11,219 nt of DNA, from the NCBI GenBank assembly GCA_905209725.1, contig CAJLTZ010000080.1:1-11219 (forward strand), in the 5' to 3' direction. The position numbers were made by a program, and so were the translations under genes. Source of the stretch: an uncultured Muribaculaceae bacterium. GTDB lineage: Bacteria > Bacteroidota > Bacteroidia > Bacteroidales > Muribaculaceae. The notes beneath the pieces were generated by a model. That model searched no databases, was not told the DNA's origin, and saw only the letters and a program-made list of their open reading frames with translations. Within the stretch, counting starts at the first letter, position 1, and each line of letters starts with the position of its first letter. Shown piece after piece: positions 7,420 through 11,219 of this stretch.

Positions 7420-9405
7420 TCAGCGGATTATGAATGTGCGGCCGTTGATGATGTAGAGGCCCTTGCCAAGAGTGTTGAGCTCGTCGCGGGTGGCCCCCTT
7501 CAGGATTGCCACGCCATCGGCGCTGTATACGTTGAAGCTTGTCACGTCTTCGGCGAAAGCTTCCGACACGCCTCCGCTCTTGCGGATGCTCCAGCAGAAG
7601 TTGATGCCCGTGTTGGTCACCTGTGTGCCGTCTTTCTTGACTGCGTTGATGGAATTCTCCGGAATGGTCCAGGTATAGTCGCCCAATTCCGTCACCTCAT
7701 TGTCGAGCACTACATAAAGCTGAAGCGGGTTTTCGCTCGTCTTCAGATACTGCATCTCGCGGTCTTTCGGGTCGCTGATCTCATCGTTGTAGAAGTAGGT
7801 CATCGTTATGCCTCCGTTATACGGGCTGGCCGATTTGTATGTATCCCCGTCGAGATTTATATACAGCATTTTCAGGCTTTCCACGTTTGAGCCGTTTTCC
7901 GGAGTGGAGGTGCATGCCAGCTCCTCGACATTCTTTTCAAGATAGTTGACATGGAGCACAATATCCTTGTTGAATACCCCGTCAGCACATGCTGCCCCGG
8001 CCGGGAAGGTCACCTCATAGCTGCCCTTGGTCTTAGGATAGTTCATGAATATCATGAAGCGCTTGTTGGCGGCCGACCATGATGTCGATATATATTTCAC
8101 GCTTCCGTCCGGATATTTCACCTTGCTCTGGATCACGCTTGTCGGTGTTACATCCTCGTCGAATTTTATATAGAACGATTCAAGACTGTAGGTGTTGACA
8201 TTGTTAACATCCACCTCTCCGTTCTGGTCGCTCACTGTATATGCGAGGTCGCCAAGGGCGCCTCCCGACACGCTGTATTTCAGCGTGAAGCCGGCCGTAG
8301 GCATCGGATTGCCGTCGGTGCCGATGAAACTGATGCTTTTCTGGGGAATGGTTACGGTATATGCCCCTTTGGCATATTCGATGCTGTCTGTGCGCAGATA
8401 GATATACATTGCGTTCGGACTAAGCGTGGCCGTGCATTTCTTTTCAGTGCCATCAGGAAGGGTCATGGGAAATTCCGCGTTATCCGCAATGGAGAAATAA
8501 TAGTTTTCCGGCGCCTCCAGCTCAATGCCGGCCAATGCCGTCACATTCCCCTGCGCAGGTGTGATGTTAGGCTTCATGGTTGTCCCGGATGAGATCGTAT
8601 AGGTGTAGGTCAGCTCCTTGTTCGTGTAAAGTTTTGACGAACTGTTCGACCCTATGAGGAAAGAGCCCTCGGGATATGTCACCGTGTATACTCCATCTTC
8701 ATGGATTTCCGCACCTTCGCCCAGCACAAGCCGGTATCCCAGATAGCCGGTTTCTGTTGCACTGGTCGCGATGTCATACTCTTTCGTTTCTCCTCCCTCT
8801 TTGGACACGATTCCTTTGGCGCCGTATTTCACGCCCTTCTGCAGATATTCAGTTTGCCCGTTTTTGTCAAGGATGCTCATTTTCACTTTCAGACGGTTGA
8901 GGGTCTGATACTGCCCGGGCGCAGGATCTGCCATCCACTCAAGGTCGGTAGGTGTGTACACACGGTTGTCGGCCACGGTGAACGTAACGCAGAACTGCTC
9001 GTTGCCCGTGCCGTTGATGGTAAATGCATCGGCCGGTATGGAGGCCGTATAGTCTCCCGGAGTCTTTAGCGTAAGGGGTGCGTCCTTAAATACAATCTTG
9101 ATGGCCGGCAATGACACGGTGCTCTGGGTTGTCTCATCCCATTTGGAGGCCTGCCCAAGATTATAGGTGCGTGAGTAGTTGTCGGGACCTGTCATCGACA
9201 CCTTCTTATTCTGTCCCACGACAATGGCTGTGCCTTCCGGGAAGGTGCCCCACACTGTGCTGAGGCTGGGCACTGTCATGTCGGAGATGGTGGAACTCGA
9301 GGCATAGGATGTGCCTGATGTCCATTTAATCTCATACGGACAATCATTCTGGGCATAACATAAGGCTGCAATGCCGATTGCAATAGTAGTGAAAATTTTT
9401 CTCAT
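7420..9405 (-). CDS. Exported protein with five Ig-like repeats and T9SS type A-like tail
   Basis: The 661-residue product begins with a signal peptide (RKIFTTIAIGIAALCYA, cleavage near residue 18). The rest is beta-rich and repetitive: a motif G-x-Y-x-x-x-x-P recurs at residues 117 (GDYTASIP), 238 (GVYTVTYP), 347 (GAYTVTIP), 461 (GSYEVTFP) and 575 (GDYTWTIP). The spacing is 109-121 residues, which means five Ig-like domains of similar size. Each motif is followed by a segment naming an added element (for example SFLIGSNSS, SISFIGTDG), as in SbsA-type Ig domains. The tail (about 618-661: FNVYSADGV, KGLYIINGRTFIIR) fits a T9SS type A signal. There is no lipobox: the residue before C16 is Leu. 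It is separated from the downstream unit by a strong terminator and faces a 448-bp spacer upstream. An adhesin or structural surface role is inferred from the repeats only; the protein is not a recognised named family member. Confidence 0.85.
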   Translation of the reverse strand: MRKIFTTIAIGIAALCYAQNDCPYEIKWTSGTSYASSSTISDMTVPSLSTVWGTFPEGTAIVVGQNKKVSMTGPDNYSRTYNLGQASKWDETTQSTVSLPAIKIVFKDAPLTLKTPGDYTASIPADAFTINGTGNEQFCVTFTVADNRVYTPTDLEWMADPAPGQYQTLNRLKVKMSILDKNGQTEYLQKGVKYGAKGIVSKEGGETKEYDIATSATETGYLGYRLVLGEGAEIHEDGVYTVTYPEGSFLIGSNSSSKLYTNKELTYTYTISSGTTMKPNITPAQGNVTALAGIELEAPENYYFSIADNAEFPMTLPDGTEKKCTATLSPNAMYIYLRTDSIEYAKGAYTVTIPQKSISFIGTDGNPMPTAGFTLKYSVSGGALGDLAYTVSDQNGEVDVNNVNTYSLESFYIKFDEDVTPTSVIQSKVKYPDGSVKYISTSWSAANKRFMIFMNYPKTKGSYEVTFPAGAACADGVFNKDIVLHVNYLEKNVEELACTSTPENGSNVESLKMLYINLDGDTYKSASPYNGGITMTYFYNDEISDPKDREMQYLKTSENPLQLYVVLDNEVTELGDYTWTIPENSINAVKKDGTQVTNTGINFCWSIRKSGGVSEAFAEDVTSFNVYSADGVAILKGATRDELNTLGKGLYIINGRTFIIR

Positions 9406-9622
9406 AGATAATATTGTTATGTTTCACTTTGAATCTATCCTTCCCTTGCGGACCGGATGGATTTCGTTAATCTATTCTCTCTATCATTTTTTTAACTAAT
9501 CAGGCTGCTGACTAAATTGTGCAAAGCGCCGTTCTTGCATTTTGCCAAGTTATGTATGATAGCCTTAGTTAAGTATGACCCGCAAATTAGTTAATGCATA
9601 TTTTGAGTGTATTTTCGAGTGA

Positions 9623-9680
9623 TTTGTGTGAGTCCGAGAAGGAGCGATGCGGGCATCGTGACTGAGCGGAGTCGCACAAA
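9623..9680. repeat. 58-nt imperfect hairpin
   Basis: TTTGTGTGA (9623-9631) pairs with TCGCACAAA (9672-9680) over nine positions, one of them a G-T wobble. After a single G-G mismatch, TCCG (9633-9636) pairs with CGGA (9667-9670). An 8-by-8 internal loop follows, and then an apical hairpin of CGATGC (9645-9650) with GCATCG (9653-9658), where the innermost pair probably opens to leave a four-base loop. No U-tract follows on either strand, so it is not a simple terminator. It could be a REP-like palindromic element, a small structured RNA or a protein binding site. Confidence 0.6.
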
Positions 9681-9822
9681 GCGCCGAAAAGACGCCAAAA
9701 GATGCGTTGACTAATCAATACATTAAATAATTTCGGTGTCATACTTATCGTGCGAAGATAGGCATAAAAAATTTAAATACGCAAATTTTAAACAAAATAA
9801 TGATTCTATCGATTCTATTTGC

Positions 9823-9830
9823 TATATTTG
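9823..9830 (+). promoter_or_regulatory. Bacteroidota -7 promoter element of pyrH
   Basis: TATATTTG is an exact match to the Bacteroidota primary-sigma -7 consensus TAnnTTTG and lies 23 nt before the pyrH ATG. A clean TTTG-type -33 box at the usual spacing is not visible, so the match rests on the -7 box. Transcription would start around 9835-9840, giving a very short leader. Just upstream, GATTCTAT occurs twice in tandem (9802-9809 and 9811-9818). Confidence 0.6.
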
Positions 9831-9853
9831 CAGAAATAAATGAAATAGACACT

Positions 9854-10561
9854 ATGAGATATAAAAGAGTGCTTTTGAAGCTTTCCGGCGAGTCGCTTGC
9901 CGCCGGAGCCGGCCACGGCATAGACACGGACCGCGTTAACGCCTATGCCGCCCAGATAAAGGAGATGGTGGATGCCGGTGCAGAAATCGGCATCGTTATC
10001 GGCGGTGGCAACATCTTCCGCGGACTCAGCGGAGCATCCAGTGGCTTCGACCGCGTGAAGGGCGACCAGATGGGGATGCTCGCCACTGTGATCAATTCCC
10101 TCGCCCTCTCATCAGCCCTCGAGGTCATCGGACAGCCGGCCCAGGTGTTCACTGCCATCGGAATGTTCCCCATCGGGCGTCCTTATTCCAAATGGGATGC
10201 AATACGAAACATTGAGGAGGGTAGCGTATCAATCATCTCCTGCGGCACCGGCAACCCCTATTTCACCACCGACACCGGAGCCGCTCTCCGTGCCATCGAG
10301 ATTGAGGCAGAGGTTATGCTCAAGGGCACGCGCGTCGACGGTGTATATACCGCCGACCCCGAAAAAGACCCCACGGCCACACGATTCGACCATATCTCCT
10401 ACGATGAAGTGCTTGCCCGCGGCCTAAAGGTGATGGACCTCACCGCCACTGCCCTCTGCAAGGAAAACAACATGCCAATCTATGTCTTCAACATGGACAT
10501 CCCCGGCAATCTCAAGAAGATGATGCTGGGCGACCCCGTAGGCACCCTCGTGAATGTATAA
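9854..10561 (+). CDS. pyrH: UMP kinase (uridylate kinase)
   Basis: PyrH transfers phosphate from ATP to UMP to give UDP, the cytoplasmic step that feeds all pyrimidine nucleotides. The 235-residue product has the amino-acid-kinase-fold landmarks: LLKLSGES (7-14) at the phosphate-binding N-terminus, GGGNIFRG (50-57), GDQMGMLATVINSLAL (70-85), SCGTGNPYFTTDTGAA (129-144) and LKGTRVDGVYTADP (156-169). The length is normal for the bacterial family. An in-frame ATG exists 54 nt upstream at 9800, but it lies ahead of the -7 promoter box and would add an 18-residue hydrophobic stretch unlike the family. The start at 9854 (MRYKRVLLKLSGES) is therefore chosen. There is no Shine-Dalgarno, as is common in Bacteroidota. 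frr follows after 51 nt on the same strand. Nothing in the gene looks broken. Confidence 0.98.
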   Translation: MRYKRVLLKLSGESLAAGAGHGIDTDRVNAYAAQIKEMVDAGAEIGIVIGGGNIFRGLSGASSGFDRVKGDQMGMLATVINSLALSSALEVIGQPAQVFTAIGMFPIGRPYSKWDAIRNIEEGSVSIISCGTGNPYFTTDTGAALRAIEIEAEVMLKGTRVDGVYTADPEKDPTATRFDHISYDEVLARGLKVMDLTATALCKENNMPIYVFNMDIPGNLKKMMLGDPVGTLVNV

Positions 10562-10612
10562 TGTCGCGGAGCGGCTACCCTTTATGAATATAAATCTATA
10601 AAATAAATATCT

Positions 10613-11170
10613 ATGGAAGTTAAGGAGTATATCCAGAATGCAGAGGATTCCATGCAACTCGCAGTGGAATATCTCGACGACACCCTGTCGCACATTCGTG
10701 CCGGCAAGGCATCCGCCCGTCTGCTCGACGGCATCCGCGTGGACTATTACGGCTCGCAGGCCCCAATATCCAATGTGGCCAACGTATCCGTGCCCGACGC
10801 CCGCACCATCGCAATCACCCCCTGGGAGAAATCAATGTTCAAGGAGATAGAGAAAGCAATCATCAACTCCGAATTAGGCATCACGCCTGAAAACAATGGC
10901 GAAGTGATCCGTCTCTCCATTCCGCCGCTTACAGAGGAGCGTCGCCGCCAGCTCGTGAAGCAGTGCAAGGGAGAGGCTGAGAACGCCAAAGTATCCGTTC
11001 GAAACGCCCGCCGCGAAGCCATCGACGGCCTCAAGAAAGAGGTGAAGAATGGCCTGAGCGAAGACGTGGAGAAAGATGCTGAAGGCGACGTACAGAAGCT
11101 CCACGACAAATACATGAAGCAGATAGACGCCGTGTTCTCCGAAAAAGAAAAGGAGATCCTCACCGTCTAA
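10613..11170 (+). CDS. frr: Ribosome recycling factor
   Basis: RRF splits the post-termination 70S ribosome together with EF-G, freeing it for another round of translation. The 185-residue product has the standard length for the family and its two parts. A three-helix bundle is formed by residues 1-30 and the C-terminal half, where the charged helix VSVRNARREAIDGLKKE (127-143) includes the conserved VRNARR. A beta-rich head domain lies in between (VDYYGSQAPISNVANVSV, 43-60; TIAITPWEKS, 65-74). LTEERRRQLVKQCK (106-119) is also typical. The gene lies 51 nt after pyrH, with only an AT-rich, Shine-Dalgarno-free leader and no clear promoter between them, so co-transcription with pyrH is likely. 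The pyrH-frr pairing is common across bacteria. Its stop codon falls inside copy 2 of the 38-nt repeat. Confidence 0.98.
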   Translation: MEVKEYIQNAEDSMQLAVEYLDDTLSHIRAGKASARLLDGIRVDYYGSQAPISNVANVSVPDARTIAITPWEKSMFKEIEKAIINSELGITPENNGEVIRLSIPPLTEERRRQLVKQCKGEAENAKVSVRNARREAIDGLKKEVKNGLSEDVEKDAEGDVQKLHDKYMKQIDAVFSEKEKEILTV

Positions 11171-11203
11171 GACCCCATCCCACAAAAAATGTTAACGCAG
11201 GGG
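11166..11203 (+). repeat. Copy 2 of the 38-nt gene-end repeat
   Basis: This is the inverted counterpart of 12-49 (35 of 38 identical). It overlaps the last codons of frr, so the frr stop is within it. In RNA, GACCCC (11171-11176) can pair with GGGGTC (11200-11205), and inside that ACA (11182-11184) with TGT (11190-11192). No U-tract follows, so it is not a standard intrinsic terminator. At 11189 an ATG opens a frame (MLTQGSQMCL) that runs out of the window. Function unknown. Confidence 0.85.
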
Positions 11204-11219
11204 TCGCAGATGTGCCTCA

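Larger units (their letters stand above)
9406..9853. other. 448-bp divergent spacer with structured and repeated DNA
   Basis: No ORF with coding character fits here. On the right it holds the pyrH -7 element, and in the middle a 58-nt imperfect hairpin (9623-9680). Short repeats include: CAAAGCGCCG twice in direct orientation (9522-9531 and 9677-9686); TTAACTAA at 9492-9499 with inverted copies at 9565-9572 and 9587-9594; a direct pair AGTTATGTATGAT (9549-9561) and AGTTAAGTATGAC (9568-9580); and AAGTATGAC (9571-9579) inverted at 9738-9746. A clear TAnnTTTG promoter for the minus-strand gene was not found. The A+T content is much higher than in the flanking genes, except around the hairpin. 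Confidence 0.75.

Noticed and set aside
7420..9405. The Ig-repeat protein as a lipoprotein
   Set aside because: The cysteine at residue 16 is preceded by Leu, not by Gly, Ala or Ser, so there is no lipobox; an ordinary signal peptide fits better.
12..11203. The whole window as a transposon with the 38-nt repeats as terminal inverted repeats
   Set aside because: The interval contains essential pyrH and frr and no transposase or integrase, and one repeat copy overlaps the end of frr. A dispersed element that happens to lie near both ends is simpler, although inversion between the copies cannot be excluded.
11171..11205. Repeat copy 2 as an intrinsic terminator of frr
   Set aside because: The 6-bp stem encloses a 23-nt loop and no U-tract follows. 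Copy 1 loses the outer two pairs.

Overview
The window looks like chromosomal DNA of a Bacteroidota bacterium, most likely order Bacteroidales. The reasons are: AT-rich leaders with no Shine-Dalgarno sequence, a TAnnTTTG-type -7 element in front of pyrH, an Omp28-like protein, and four large exported proteins that all end in a type IX secretion (T9SS) type A-like sorting tail. GC-rich genes are separated by AT-rich spacers. I cannot fix the genus; a gut lineage such as Muribaculaceae is a guess. I see no tRNA, rRNA, CRISPR array, transposase or phage gene.

Layout. On the minus strand, reading right to left, four exported proteins lie in a row. The first (7420-9405) is built of five Ig-like repeats. 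A strong intrinsic terminator or attenuator follows it. Then comes a tight three-gene run: a propeller/FnIII/jelly-roll protein (5141-7318), a longer relative of it with the FnIII/jelly-roll module doubled (1929-5141), and an Omp28-like protein with a thioredoxin-type CxxC motif (65-1912). The last three are separated by a 1-nt overlap (TAATG) and a 16-nt gap, so they are almost surely one transcription unit. All four have N-terminal signal peptides and C-terminal beta-sandwich tails, so they are expected on the cell surface or secreted. The T9SS machinery itself is not in the window. No enzyme active site is apparent except the CxxC pair, and their function is unknown.

A 448-bp spacer (9406-9853) separates these genes from the divergent plus-strand pair pyrH (UMP kinase) and frr (ribosome recycling factor), a normal housekeeping pair. 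The spacer holds a 58-nt imperfect hairpin and several short repeats that no gene explains.

The most unexpected feature is a 38-nt sequence present near both ends of the window in inverted orientation (35 of 38 positions identical). In both cases it lies just downstream of a stop codon, in the same orientation relative to transcription. It is probably a dispersed, gene-end-associated element, and each copy contains an ATG that opens a frame running out of the window.
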